Assembly: GCA_003993805.1 (NCBI GenBank)
Contig: RSEF01000003.1
Span: 88,147,038-88,211,037, forward strand
From: Himantopus leucocephalus
Lineage: Eukaryota > Chordata > Aves > Charadriiformes > Recurvirostridae
Direction of reading: 5' to 3'
DNA length: 64,000 nt
Shown: positions 9,863 to 22,763 of the stretch, in pieces
Position numbering within the stretch: position 1 is the first letter of the stretch
How the letters are laid out: each line of letters starts with the position of its first letter
Notes under the pieces: model-generated
What the model saw: the letters and a program-made list of their open reading frames with translations, nothing else
What the model was told of the DNA's origin: nothing
Database searches by the model: none
Translations under genes and position numbers: made by a program

Positions 9863-12800
9863 AGACTGTTGTTTCATTCTCTAATTTTTACCCATAAGCT
9901 TTCAAATTGCTTGTGGCTATTCTTCAGAGACAGGGATGGCATGTTTGTGTATGTTGTCATTTTCCATGATCTGTGCAATCGTAATATTTTCTGTGTAGTG
10001 TCAATATTTCCACATTCAAACATGACCTGAGGTTGGTAAGAGAACTGAACGAGTAGTATGCAAACTTCAGATTATTTTCCCCTGTCCTCAGTAGCTTTTG
10101 TAGGTAGTAACATTTGAAGACTTTAAACTCACTTGCCCAGGTCTTGTATTACAATCATTCTGAAAGCTGAGGACCACAAATCTTAAGCATGAGCACTATA
10201 TTTTTGGAAATAATTTCCTTTGTCAGGTGATAAGACTACTGAAGAGCTTTGTATGAATTTCTGCTCTGACAACTCTAAATATGGCTGGAGTATGATTTTA
10301 ATTATTGAACTTACCTCCTTCCCCTTCTCCTCCCGACCCCCCAGGAAAAAAAAAAAGTTACTTTGATTGGACCATTGTCTCAACAACACTGAAAAATTTT
10401 CATGCCACTGCATAGCTATCTAATATAAAGAAAGGGCTCAATCAACCTGAAGTGAACCTCCTGATTTTGGCATTGGATGTTAAACAAAACAGCTTCTCAC
10501 AGGCAGATCAGTAAACTACAAAAAAAACATATGAAAAAAATTCTAACTATGCCTCTGAAAGGTAGGTAAACTATATAGAGAAGTGAATTGATGGGGATAC
10601 TTCTTTCTGAGGAAAAGACACCCCTCCCAACTTGATAGCTATTGTAATGGGGGTGGGGGGCACATACATGGGTGTGTGGGCACATGCATCTCCTAGCAAA
10701 ACCTGGGGAAAATGTGTACTCTGCTCTTCCTAAAGGAAAGTAACTTCCCAGTTAGACCCAGCAGAAAACTGAAATTAATAAATAATAACTATATACATAA
10801 CATTATAACTTCTTCCAATTTTCTCATCTCTTCTTTATTGTTTTTACCCAAATGTGATGTTTATTTTCTGCTTCTTAACGTAATGTCCTGCTTTGGATTA
10901 CAATGTTAGACTTGATAGTTTACTTCACTAGTTGTCCAGTTTTATTCTCTTTGTATTTTCATAGATGTTTAGATTAGCATTCATTTAACTTTTGACTTTG
11001 TAACACACACATTACTTGTGATTAAACTATCAAACATTTGTGATGCTATCTTCAACCTCAGCTGCAGCACTATGCTATAGTAGCATATAGTAACATGCAT
11101 AATAGCTTCTATACATTCATGCAATATGCTTCATTCTGTTAGGCCTCCTTTGGACTTGGGTAAAGCTGAAGATCATGAAGGGAGAAAAAATTGCCTTGAT
11201 GAAAAACATCTACGGACTCTAGTGCTTCTTGAACTGGGCAAATGTGATGCCATGCTCTTACCTTTCAAAGATGTGACAGGCATCCTCCTAAAGCTCCTCG
11301 CATATGTTGTCCTATCTGTGCTTACTCCCTGTTTTGAAATGCTATCAGCATTGGCCTACTCTTCCCAGCCCTTCTGCCCCAGCAGCACAAGATTAGGGGA
11401 AAAAAATGTCTCCTTCCCCACACCTGTGAGTGGGCATCAAGGCAGGATTTCCTTCTCTGTCTCCTTACTAACTTGCACCTACTGCACTGTCTAGCCCTTG
11501 GTGGTTCTGGCTGCTTTGATTTGAACAGAACACCTCCCAATCCCATTTCACGGTGGTGTTATTGCCAGCAGAAAAGAGGGACTCCTGTGCTCAGGATGCT
11601 TCATGTGATCTTCCCTTTCCATTAATGTTAGAGACTTTCCTTCTAACCTTGGGCAGGTCGTCCTCTATGTCTGGATTCTTTATTCTTTTTTGGTTGTTTC
11701 TGTCTGATGACACCTTCCCAGGGCAATTGAGTATGACTGCGTAGTTCAAAAGTGGTGTGGAATGAAAGTGTGAAAGGCTATGTAGGTGCAAGGATTATTT
11801 TTTTTTTTCTTGGATGGAAGGGTCCTAAATTCCTCAAGTTTCAGAAAATGAACTACTCTCCAAGCTTTTTTCCTATTCTGAAATACTTTTATTTTCAAAA
11901 ATTCTGTAACTGTTTCAAGCTACCTTCCACTAAATAATTAATGCTTTTACATGAAGTACATTTCCTCCAAGTTAAATACATCGAAGTGTTTTCAGTCAGA
12001 CTTAGCTCTCTTACTTCTCACTAAGTCCCTACAGTGCTATAAAACTTCTCTTGCCACCCATCCTTTTCCAGTGAAATACACCTAGAAAGGCTCATAACTC
12101 TGGCCACCACTCCAGGTTTTTTTGGAAGTGTTTTCTCTCCTCCTTTTTGTTTCTTTCAGTATCTTAATAAAATAGTGGGTAAAGATGATGACTGATATAT
12201 AGCTTCATTATATTTTTAAGTTTTACATTAGTTCTTTCAAAACCATTATGTGAAATAAAATTTAAAAATTAGGATAAGTATTTTGAACAATTACTTGATT
12301 TGCAGAGAATTTTATTTTCTTCTCACAATGCTTCATTTTGGTGCAAATTTCACTGAAACACAAAGTATTGCACCGTGAATTCAGGTTTTCTTAATTCTCA
12401 AAAGTAACACTTCTACACACTGCTTTCAAAGAGAGTTATGTCATGCATCCTAGCAGAAGTTCATTTCTTCACAACAGAATAGTGACGGACACAGTAACTA
12501 GCTGTGTCTGCAGGACTTGATCTTTAGGCTCAGGTTTTAGTTGACTACATTCAACCTAGTCGCTCTTATTTCTCCTTCTAATTTAAAAAAAGGCTTGATA
12601 GGATTTTTAAGGTTTAATTCATGTCATTTTATGGTAGATATCCAAAATACCTGAAAAGCATCTATTTCTCTCTACAGAATAGAGGGAGGTTTGGCTGACC
12701 ATCCTGATGTAGATGTCTGCAGTCTGGAGTTATGCAAGACATTTCACCTCAAGTGTCAAGTGAAAGAAGGAATTAGATGTTACCTTTAATTGCCACCAGT

Positions 12801-15800
12801 AGTTCACTTTTTCCAAGGCACAGAGGAGGCGAGTACAATTACAGACAGTAATTGCAACTGCCTCTCACTCCCTTACCTGGAGGAATTGATGTGGCGCTCA
12901 GGGGATCACATGAAGACAGCTGGGAATCCTTTCTCCAAGAACTTGAGAAACAGAGCTCTAAAGCAGTGAATGGACATTAGTGAAGAAAATTTGTACGACA
13001 TGATAAGAATAATAGTAAACATCAGAGACAAAAATCATATTTTCAGAATTCTCTAAGGGACCTATTAACCTAATTTGCCTCTCTCAGCAGTAACTTATGC
13101 CTATTAGGTTCTTGTGGATCTTTGAAAGTTATTGTGCCGTAAATGCCCGAATGTCTTAGGTATATTTTAGAATGTGACTGGTACATTCTATCAGAAGAAA
13201 GGGACATCAATGTAAAACATTATTGGGATGTTAATCAAAAACATGTGTGATTTGCTTATACACGGGTTTATATTGAGTTAAATTATGTGATTTATACAAA
13301 ATATATATGTGTGATTTTTATTTGTAACACTTCCTTCTGTGAGACCACACACCAGTGTATGCAATCTCCCACTTACTCATTGATGAAAAAAGCAGCAGTG
13401 GGTAAATCCATACGTTTATTCCACAAGAATGGAGTGGCATCAGTCACAAACATAGTATAAAAATCTGGGATTTGAAAATGTCTCTAGTCTTTCATCTACT
13501 GCCAGGAGGATGCAACATAAAACTTTCTGAAAAAGAGTGTAATCATAAAAATGCACAGAAGATTATACTAACAATTCAGAATGAATAGGCTCTTGCCATG
13601 AAAATCACGCTGGTGCTGAAAGAACATGTTCTTTCACAATAAGTTGGTGATGATTCATTATTTTACAAGAGCAACTGGAGTAGAGATTACAATAATGGAA
13701 TCAATGACAAAAGCTGTTCAGTTTACATATTTATGTTTCGGCTTTTTTCAATCAGCAATGGAATAGTATTGCCCTGGGGTTAACTCTGGTTCCAGAAGAG
13801 CTCTTGAAGCCTCCAGTTGATCACATTATGTGAGATGACAACAAAGACTCTGAGTGATGTTTTCAAGAAGCAGGTATGGATACATTTTTGAAAAAGTGGA
13901 CATTCTGTTAGCTTTGCTGGAAGGTTACAGAAATACAGAAATTGCCAGCTGTCCTGCAGGATTCTGGCAGATAGATCATGTACAGATCACATAGACACCT
14001 TAAAGGAGTTACCCAAATGCAGTTGCTGTTATTCCTATGCATGCTGTTCTTTAGAAACATGCATTTGGGTGATGGCAAAGGCAGTAAATGATGCATGCAT
14101 GACCTCGTGGTACACCACAGAAGCTTTGTTCCTGAGTATAGTGAGCTGAACAGTTTTAAGTTCCTGAGCTTTCAAGTCATTAAAACTATTCTAAAAAAAC
14201 CTGCTACTTTGTTTGTTGCTAGTTAAGCAACTTGCTCAGAATTCTTCCAAGTAACGTTTCTCTCTGACTTATATTTATTTATGCAATGATTAAACATATT
14301 CTGATATATTACAATATAAAAGCAAACCTACTGATTTAATAGAACATTGTTACAGTGCTAGTGGGGCTACTGAAACATCAAAAATGTGAGGAAAAGGGGA
14401 CTGTGGATAAAGTCAATGCTGTTTTGCTTAGAAAATAAGGTAAGAATGACTATACATCATCAGTCTAAAGACTGATTTCAACAGAGGCCAGTAGTGGATG
14501 CTACTGGCAAGTACGGAGTGACTCTTTCACTGGCATATCGTGCTAAATTCCAGCAATCTAGTTCAGGACCTTTATAAGCCCAAACTTTATCTGGACCATC
14601 ATGTTTAATATCCATCAATATATGTCTTTCAATATCATATCTAATGTTTTTTGAATACGGTCATAGTTTTGACATTCACAGAACCTCTTGGAAATAACCT
14701 CCACAACTTAAACTTTTTTATTCTTTTAGTGAGCACGTCCCAAGGACTTAATGCATTTATAGGGTGCATAAATCTGTTTGTTGCTTGAGGTGCAACAAAG
14801 CTTGGGAACAGCTGAATGCAGGTAAAGCAAGCGTAACTTGCACTAGTGCTAATAAGGTTAGATCTGTGTAATGTAAACAAAGTGCCTGGTGTTTGTTTCT
14901 TGTAAGATTGTGATGAGTTTGAGGAAAATCAGCTTGACAAGCAACCTCAGTACATAGTTCAAGGCAGGTTTTCAGTTACTGCAGCTTTGGCCTCATGAAG
15001 ACTAAGTTAAGCTGAGAAAGCAATATTTTAAAATGTGCTTTAGATGATCTTTTACTTAAGCAAGAATTCCCACTTTTTAAAATTATTTGTATGTTTTGGA
15101 ATATGTTCATGGCCAAATTGATTCACAATCCTTTGTTGGCTTTCTACCTCCAGAGTTTCAAAAGCTTTGTGGGGGGAAGCAAAGGTCCTAAAACTTGGCT
15201 ACCACAATCTTTCCCTCTGCCACTGACATGGAGGAGGTGATCTGGTTAGCATCGTCTGTACCCTGGTTTGACCACTGAGGACAAAAACCATCTGGGTTAC
15301 CCTAGGAGGCCTTTTGTCAGAGTCCAGTAATAGATTCAAGGCCAGATGTCTTACCTACTTCATAGACTGTGAATAATGAATGGCTATATCAATGTTAACC
15401 TTCAGCCTCAGTGGGCTCAACTGTTCCCAATCAGCTGGAGGATTCTACCAAAAACTTTGTTTGTACTAAATATTTGATGACACTCAAAGGTTGACTTACT
15501 TTCTCCTCACTAAGAAACATGGATGAGAGAAGATCACTGAGCATACATGAGGAATAAAAGCTGTGATAGCACTGTCTCACAGCACTTAGCTGCGGTCATC
15601 GGTTCCTAACACAGTCTCAGATTGAAGGCTCAGATTGAAAATTAGTGCTTTTCTGAATGACCACATGTAGTAGCTCTATCTACACTAGGAAAATGAAAAG
15701 CACCAGGGAGTGTTCCCCGTCACTAGATCCGGACTCTGTACTTACTCAGCTGTCCTGGTACAGTTTTGGCTTAGGCCAATTAGCAGCCTCACAAGTAATT

Positions 15801-15977
15801 CCTGGGCATAGTTTATCAGCTAGCAAGCACCAGAAACCACTCCTAATGTCAGTCTAGATGTAGCCATTGTGTTTGGCAGTGTAGGATTGTTTAACACACA
15901 ACACACAAGGTCACTCTGTACTTCAGTATCAGAAAGAAATCAAAGGTGGATTAAGTTTTCTAATACAGATGGAGCTT
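9863..15977. other. AT-rich sequence without recognised genes
   Basis: About 6 kb of AT-rich DNA. It holds G-rich and A-rich patches near 10335-10357 and 10651-10663 and a 122-codon plus-strand frame at 11126-11494 with no recognisable domain. A pyrimidine tract with CAG ends at 12160 but leads into a frame closed after eleven codons. I recognise no repeat, RNA gene or coding exon here. Confidence 0.55.
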
Positions 15978-16121
15978 TCTCATGGCAGCTTGTGACCTGT
16001 GCTTCTTCAGATCTCCCCCTCAGATTATTAATTCCTTTAGGAAAAAAATCTCATGGCAGCTTGTGACCTGTGCTTCTTCAGATCTCCCCCTCAGATTATT
16101 AATTCCTTTAGGAAAAAAATC
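15978..16121. repeat. Perfect 71-bp tandem duplication
   Basis: Copy one is 15978-16048 and copy two is 16049-16119, each starting TCTCATGGCAGC and ending in GGAAAAAAA. Two further bases match after copy two. I compared the copies base by base and found no difference, so the duplication is either recent or an assembly artefact. The unit is single-copy-looking sequence, not a known repeat. Confidence 0.97.
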
Positions 16122-17730
16122 CTGGAGGAATCGGGTATTTTTTGTGACAGTGATTCAACTCACTCTGAAGCTGGCATCTGGTGTCTGGTTGACTAGCTAG
16201 TTAGCACCTGGCTGTATTGACTAGATCTTCACTGGCTACAATGGGAGCATAAAGATCTACATATAGATACCTATACTTAGATATGTCAGTCAGGATCTGA
16301 ATACTGTCTTCCTGTCTACTACAACGTGGTGACTCCTTTATGGTGATTTATTTTCCTCTGACCCTTGCCAATTTTTGCCTTCAGTGCTGCCTGTTGCTAT
16401 TATGCTGAGAGGAGTCCAAATTCCTGTGTGTTTCACACAAGACACTCTTGCCATCTTCTGAAGAAATTCCTAAACAATTTTGGCTTTTCATCACAGCCAT
16501 TCTTGTTAACTTTGTATCTGCATATTTAGCTGAAGAGAGAGACTCCAAAATGTGCAGTGGCTGTTCAAAATGTCTGGTTTTCTAAATAAGTAGAAAATTA
16601 AAATGGTTGCAAATACATTTTTGCAAGAGGGATTACTTCAGAGATCAACAGCATTAAAGGCTAATATTCTTAATAGCATTTTTGTGTCAGAGCTAATTAA
16701 ATTAAAAAAAAAAGTTTCATGCTCTAAGGAACACAATCATTAAAATTTCTGGTTTGCGGTACAGGTGGAAAGAAGTCTTATTTCATACTTTTCACATACA
16801 GTGCAGACTAATGCAAATGGTGCAATATTATCCTGGAACAGTGAAAGGAATTCCATGGGAAATGTAACTTCAAGAGGCATTTTACCTGAGGCCGAACTAA
16901 TAATCTCCTCCAATGATACAAACTGTTCTCATTTGTACTGTTTCATCTGAGGCATCTAATCTGTATTGCCAGTGCTTTTCTCAGGGGAAGCCCTGAACTC
17001 TGATACACCAAAGTACAAAACAAAACAGCCCTTAAATATATAATGTCTGTACACCTAATGAAAGTATTTTTCNCATTAAAACCTCTCCTCGTTTGTCTAA
17101 CCTTCTACACCAGAAGCTTCCCAGATGTGCCGCTCCCACTAGAAACAGGGAGTTTAAAGCCTCTGAAGTGCAAATAAAATGTGAATCCAGTAAAATGAGT
17201 AGCTACATGTTCTTCTATTAGGTGAAAATTGGTTCTTCTAGCTATAATATATTATTTGTTTCTTTCTGGTTTTAAACCAGCAGTATTTTAATCCTAAATT
17301 CTCCAGTGACAGCAATAGTAACTGAAATCTGCAGTTAATCCATATATAGTTTAAAATATGATCTTCATAGCACCATTTTCCCTAATACCATCATGTTGTT
17401 GTGTTCCAGTCCTGAGGAAAGGTATCATCATTACAGGTGAAAAGCATGTTTATTATTACTGGCCAATTTTCACCCAAATCTCAGCTCCCAAAAGATCATG
17501 TTTCTTCTGGTGGTTTTCATACTATGATTAGGAGAAAATAAGTAAGTACATATGAGACCTCTGAGCTGGATGCATACAAGTTGAGAGTAGACTGTTTTCC
17601 TGATGTTTGGTAATTTATCCGATAATTGTGGTTAAACCTAAATCTGAAAGTAGAATTTGTAGACACATATATGATGAGTTTATAAAAATGTAAATGCATA
17701 ATTGTTAAATGTTAAGGTAGAAAATTATGC
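16122..17730. other. AT-rich sequence without recognised genes
   Basis: AT-rich DNA with one ambiguous base (N at 17073). Open frames stay at or below about 61 codons. No recognised repeat or gene. Confidence 0.6.
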
Positions 17731-17735
17731 ACACT
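17731..17735. repeat. Left target-site duplication ACACT
   Basis: ACACT lies directly before the TGTGG start of the LTR, and the same five bases recur at 18828-18832 directly after its end. A 5-bp duplication is what ERVL-type integrases usually leave. Confidence 0.8.
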
Positions 17736-17909
17736 TGTGGTGGGTTGACGCTGTCTGGACGCCAGCTGCCCACCAAAGCTGCTCCATCACTCCCCTTCTC
17801 AACTGGACAGGGGAGAGAAAATATAATTAAAAGCTCATGGGTCTTGGGAGATTGCTCACCAGTTACTGTCACAGGCAAAACAGGCTTGACTTGGAGAAAA
17901 TTAATTTAA

Positions 17910-17915
17910 TTTATT
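17910..17915 (-). promoter_or_regulatory. LTR poly(A) signal AATAAA
   Basis: TTTATT on the plus strand gives AATAAA on the minus strand, about 175 bases from the LTR's 3' end. This sets the proposed orientation of the LTR. Confidence 0.6.
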
Positions 17916-18103
17916 ACCAATCAAATCAGAGGGTGATAATGAGAAATAAAAACCTAAACCTTAAACTTTCTTCTTCAGCTTAACTCCACTCCCAATTTCT
18001 CTACCTCCTCTCCCCCTGAGCATCACAGTGGGATGGGGAATGGGGGTTGTAGTCAATTCATCAGACATTGTCTCTGCTTCTCCTTCATCCTCATGCTCTT
18101 CCC

Positions 18104-18530
18104 CTGCTCCAGCATGGGGTCCCTCCCATGGGAGAAAGTCCTCCATGAACTTCTCTAATCTGAGTCCTTCCCACAGGCTGCAGTTCTTCACAGACTCTCC
18201 AGCGTGAGTCCCTTCCACGAGGTGCAGTCCTTCAGGAACAGATCGTTCCAGCATGGGCTCTCCCACAGGGTCACAAGTCCTGCCACCAAACCTGCTCCAG
18301 TGTGGGCTCCCCTTCACGGGTCCACAGGTCCTTCCAGGAGCCTGCTCCAGCATGGGATTTTCACAGGGACGCAGCCTCCTTCGGGCATCCACCTGCTTTG
18401 GCGTGGGGTCCTACACGGGCTGCAGTGTGGATACCTGCTCCACTGTTATCCTCCATGGGCTGCAGGGGGACAACCTGCTTCACCATGGTCTTCACCATGG
18501 GCTGCAGGGGAATCTCTGCTCCAGTGCCTG
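18104..18530 (-). repeat. Array of ten degenerate 41-52-bp units inside the LTR
   Basis: Each unit starts, on the plus strand, with a form of CTGCTCCAGCATGGG, then a CCACGGG-like block and often GGCTGCAG. Unit starts are near 18104, 18150, 18192, 18244, 18292, 18342, 18393, 18434, 18475 and 18517, giving spacings of 41-52 bases. On the minus strand the units read as short repeated peptides with PMLEQ, PMLER and PHAGA cores, but the frame changes within the array. Confidence 0.85.
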
Positions 18531-18827
18531 GAACTCCTCCTCCCCCTCCTCCTTCATCGACCTTGGTGTCTGCAGAGTTGTTGCTCCCACATATTCTCAT
18601 TCCTCTCTCTAGTTGTTGTTGCGCAGCAGTGTTTTCGCCTTCTTAAATTTGTTATCCCAGAGGTGCTACCACCATCACTGATGGGCTCAGCCTTTGCCAG
18701 CAGCGGGTCCATCTTGGAGCTGGCTGGCATTGGCTTGATTGGACGTGGGGAAGCTTCTAGCAGCTTCTCACAGAAGCCACACCTGCACCCCCCTGCTACC
18801 AAAACCTTGCCACACAAACCCAATACG

Positions 18828-18832
18828 ACACT
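18828..18832. repeat. Right target-site duplication ACACT
   Basis: The partner of 17731-17735 and an exact 5-of-5 match, which fixes the LTR ends. Confidence 0.8.
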
Positions 18833-18922
18833 TTAATTTTTCACAGGTTCATCTGTCTCTGTAAATAAAAATTTACATGAGCTTTAGCTTTTATATACAA
18901 TCTTTTTTTTTTTGCTTTTCAG

Positions 18923-19093
18923 ACTCCTGGAAGTATTTATAGAGTTTTAAACACAGTGACAGCAGACCCATTGGCCACAGCTGTCACAACTGTGGAGGAG
19001 ATGCATTTAATTGCTGCAGCATCCTGGCAAGTTCTTCTTTTAAAAATTTATTTCAAAGTATTATGCGCTGAAAGCTGCTTATGTAGGACCTGA
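18923..19093 (+). other. Exon-like open frame after a strong acceptor (unrecognised)
   Basis: A run of T residues followed by GCTTTTCAG (AG at 18921-18922) is a textbook acceptor. The frame starting exactly at 18923 is open for 56 codons to a TGA at 19091-19093. The first 36 residues look protein-like: Thr, Ala and Val rich, with TADPLATAV and VEEMHLIAA blocks. The tail after residue 37 is hydrophobic and cysteine-rich and reads more like intron. No strong GT donor is visible; a weak one is CAA|GTTCTT near 19030. It sits 90 bases downstream of the LTR. I do not recognise the protein, and chance remains possible. Confidence 0.2.
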
Positions 19094-22000
19094 TTCTGAC
19101 TGCAGTCATACAACTATAAGCTTAGAGTAATTCCACTGAAGTAAATGAGCTGAAAGTCCTGTTTTCTGATCTCAGTTATAACACTAAGTACACTAAAAAA
19201 AATTTGAATTTACACCCACGCAAGAGAATTAGTCCTGTTCAGTCTTTGAAGTGTTTTTAACCTTGGGACATCATTTACCACAGTGGGAGGTGCACGCCAG
19301 AGACTTGTGTTCTGACACAATAGGGTGATCTGTATTGCTTGGCATTCGAAATGTACTAAAGAATAGGTCCTTTTGGGAGCTGTACCTGCCCTGCCTGGGT
19401 CAGTGGCTACGTATGTCAGTTGTGCCATATGCACTCTCTCAAAAGATGCAGGGTAAGGTCTTTGGGTCTAATTTTTTATATTTTCTTCTGCCACAGAGCT
19501 GTATCAATCAAGTTAATCTCAGCACCTGCAACATAATAAGGTACTTGAGGATGTTCCTGCGTACGGTGGTATGCCAAAGGATCACTGCATCCTCAGTATT
19601 CTCCAGTTATCATATATGTCACTTCTGGAGTGTCAAAGAGACTCTCCACGTGAAAAAAAAACATACCCTTATTACAGTATGGACACATTAATCCATGGTT
19701 CGTATGGAGAATTAACTATTCACAAGCAGAAAATGCCTTCTGCACACATGAGTGCTTGAAACAGAGCAGTTTCAAAACACAGCTTGGTTTTAGTATTCAT
19801 TATAAGTATATGAAACTCAGGTTAAAAAAAATAAATCCCACGTATATGCTGACAAGATTTGTTGTTCTTGGCTTTCTGCTTTTTCTCACCTGTGATCATC
19901 AATTACAGCAGAGCTATTCATTGAGTGTACCTCAGCAGTCCCATTACTAATCTTCCACTTTGGAAGAGTTTCTCACTTACCTGTTGTTGACTGAAACACA
20001 GAATGGTGGTGTGCTTAATAGCCTCTTTGTGCACAATTCTTTCAACTATTACAATTCGCCTTAAAAATCTGGACAATTGGGTCCTTCTTTATTTTTCTCA
20101 TACGCCAGCCTTCAAGAACGAGCAGAGGTGATACTTCTTACTGCCACAATGATGGAGGAAGGGACCAGGTTCTTCCACCACTGGAAGCACCTCCTTGGAT
20201 GAGGATGAGTGCACTGTGGAGAGATCAGCCTTCCCAGACAGCAGTTTTGAGGCTCTCCGTCCCATTAACTAACTGTGTGGTCTGTGGAAGAACAACAGCA
20301 TAGGAAGCCAGCAGGGTGGCCCAAAGACATGGGAGCTAACAGCAGGAAGACTCTCAGTGACACGCCAATGTTTTTTTCAAAGAAAAAAAGGTCTCTGGAA
20401 AAAATAACCATTTTGATCAAAATCCAATCTCTTTTTTTTTTTTTTTTTAAGGGTTCTAATGATACATTTTCAAACAGCAGGAGCTGAAAGTGATCTCAGC
20501 AGGTTCAGCAGCAAAGACTAAAAAGTACTGATATGTCATCACAGTGCTGGCTGCAGCTTAAGCTCCATTGTGCTAACAAGCTGTTTCCTCCATTCTTCCT
20601 ACTGCTTCTCCCCTCACAGGCGCTTCACAGCGATCTCAGTGGTTTTGCCCTACTCCCCTCCTTGTGCTTCTGTGCCTGGACACCCTTGTCACTGTCTTGA
20701 GCTGCTGTCCCGGTTAGCTCACTGCTGCCTAAGCACGATGCCAACAGATAGAAAAAAAGCAGTTGATGCACTGATGTTCTAGCCCACATCACATGGCAAC
20801 AAAATAATAACAAATAAAATAATTACATCATGGTTTTGCTTGGTGATTTCCCTAAAGTTGTGCAGAATCTTCATGCCTGGAGAAAACCCAGGTGGGGCTA
20901 ACGCTGCATTCTTTACCAACCACATGCTTCACAGGCCAACAGCCCGAAACTACCTGGCTATTAGACCAAGAAGAAACCTTTCAAATATAAATGCTCCTTC
21001 ACCTGTTATTTCATGTTCTGTGTAAACCGTGTAAGCTGTATAGAGGATTGTGTTTCCATTGCAGGTGTGTAAAGAACTTAACTGAATGGTGTCATAACTC
21101 ACAAGCTGACCAGAGTCTAAGGAATAGAAATAGGAAGAATAGAGTTGCCTGTAGGCTCTTACGGTAGTCTGTCAGAGACATAAATATATTTAACGTGGAA
21201 GAGAAGACACTTCACCCTTTTCCATGACTGAGATCACTCAGCACAGCTATGTTATAAATAGCAATGAGGAAAATACATGGAAAAGTACATGATCCTGGTT
21301 TTGTTCAGGCATACACAAAAATGTTAAGGCATTTTAAAATTCAAGGACTTTTTAATGCGGTGATAAAAGAAGATATCTTGGGGCAAAAGCTGAAGCCCTT
21401 AAATTCTGGTTACGATGACAGCTAGAGTGGATCTTCCAATCCTTTCTAAGCCCATGCTCTGGGGCTGAAGACACAGCTGCCTTGGCTAGGCAGGCTAACT
21501 CTAAGATGTGCCAACAACCTGGTGTCCCAGACAATCTCTTTATGTAGTGAGACAGAGGCTGGGCAGCCAAAACTCCTATTGACTTCATATTTGAGACACT
21601 TCCTTGCTTAAGAATTGCAATTTATGGCCTACATGAATGAAAACAAAGAGAAATTGTTCTACCCGTTATGAGTTTATAAAAAAAATAAATCCATAGTGCA
21701 TAAGATTCGCACAGTTTGAATGATTTACCTGGCCCTTAAAGCCTCTGTAAAATCATTAGGCTATGGCTTGGTTAAAATGGCTGAAGAGACCTTTGCAGGT
21801 TCTCACAAGGCCCCTACTACTAGGCATATATATCTATACAGGCCCAATCCCTGCAATTTGAATTTTGTATAAGCTCTGGAAGTATACCACTTTGACAAAA
21901 TGGACAGTAAATATTTATCAAAGATTATAGAATCTATGTTCTGGATGTTTTTTGTTCTACTTCATATACCTCTCATTGTAACCATGCTATACTGCCCTCT

Positions 22001-22763
22001 CTATCTTACCCAAGAGCCACACTGTTTTCTGCCCTACAATTAGTTGCTTTGTTTGTTTCAAGCATGTTCCCTCCATCTGTTGCTGATTGCTCCACGTGTC
22101 TGTGGACTGCCACATCTCTTGAGTTATGTTATTTTCACGGTCAGTTTTCATTGAGGTAATGGAAAATGTCTGTGCCTATAAGCCCTTTCAATGATAGTTG
22201 TAAATCATGACTCAAGCTCTCCAGAACACCTGTCTGTACATCTGTGGCTAATCCCTCTCTGGTTTTAGATCTAGCTTCTTAAACCAAAATGTTATATAGC
22301 GCCAGCAGAACCTACCTGCAGCCAGAGTTGTACACAGAGGACAGACAATTAGAATGACCTGCAAGCAAGTGCATCTGTCACTCTTCACAGCACTACTTTA
22401 TTTCCTCATTTCAAATAACAGACTTGATCTTTTCCCCAGATTTATCGTCTTCTTCTGTGCTATTAGTAGACTTCACGAGGGGGAAAAACTGGGAAACATA
22501 TTGCAGTGAATATCTGTCTGTCTACCTATCCATTTACAATGCATCAGGGAGCCACACATTTAGCAGCTTGAAAAGAAGACCAAGATTTAGAGGAAAAGCT
22601 TCATTTCTTGACCAATGACAGTTTAGACATGGGGATAGCATTTGCTAACTTTGGATGAAATTTGCACTTGTCGTTGTGATGATGTGTTGGCTGAACATGG
22701 CATGAATTACAAATACATTCCAATTGTACTAGGATTATTGCAAGAGCCTTCTAAAAAGCCAAA
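19094..22763. other. AT-rich sequence without recognised genes
   Basis: Contains a poly-T run at 20432-20448. Open frames reach 118 codons (19335-19691 plus), but none has a recognisable family signature. No repeat was recognised. Confidence 0.55.

Larger units (their letters stand above)
17736..18827 (-). mobile_element. Solo LTR of an avian endogenous retrovirus (ERVL-like)
   Basis: A 1,092-bp element bounded by ACACT duplications. It begins TGTGGTGGGTTGAC and ends CCCAATACG, where the last base was probably A in the ancestral ...ACA end. On the minus strand an AATAAA poly(A) signal lies at 17910-17915, late in the element, so transcription would run on that strand. No internal retroviral genes flank it, so this is a solo LTR left by LTR-LTR recombination. 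Its middle holds ten degenerate units of 41-52 bp. I know this sequence type as common in birds, but cannot name the exact family without a library search. Minus-strand open frames inside it (17961-18392 and 18361-18600) are in different frames and are not retroviral genes. Confidence 0.85.

Noticed and set aside
11126..11494. 122-codon plus-strand frame as a gene
   Set aside because: No domain, start or splice context; overlapping minus-strand frames are open too.
12139..12190. Strong acceptor TTTTTGTTTCTTTCAG as an exon start
   Set aside because: The following frame closes after eleven codons and AATAAA lies a few bases in; no exon pattern.
17961..18836. Open frames of 74-210 codons on both strands in the 1.1-kb LTR
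   Set aside because: They come from the degenerate repeat array, lie in conflicting frames, and one runs out of the LTR. No retroviral protein is recognisable.
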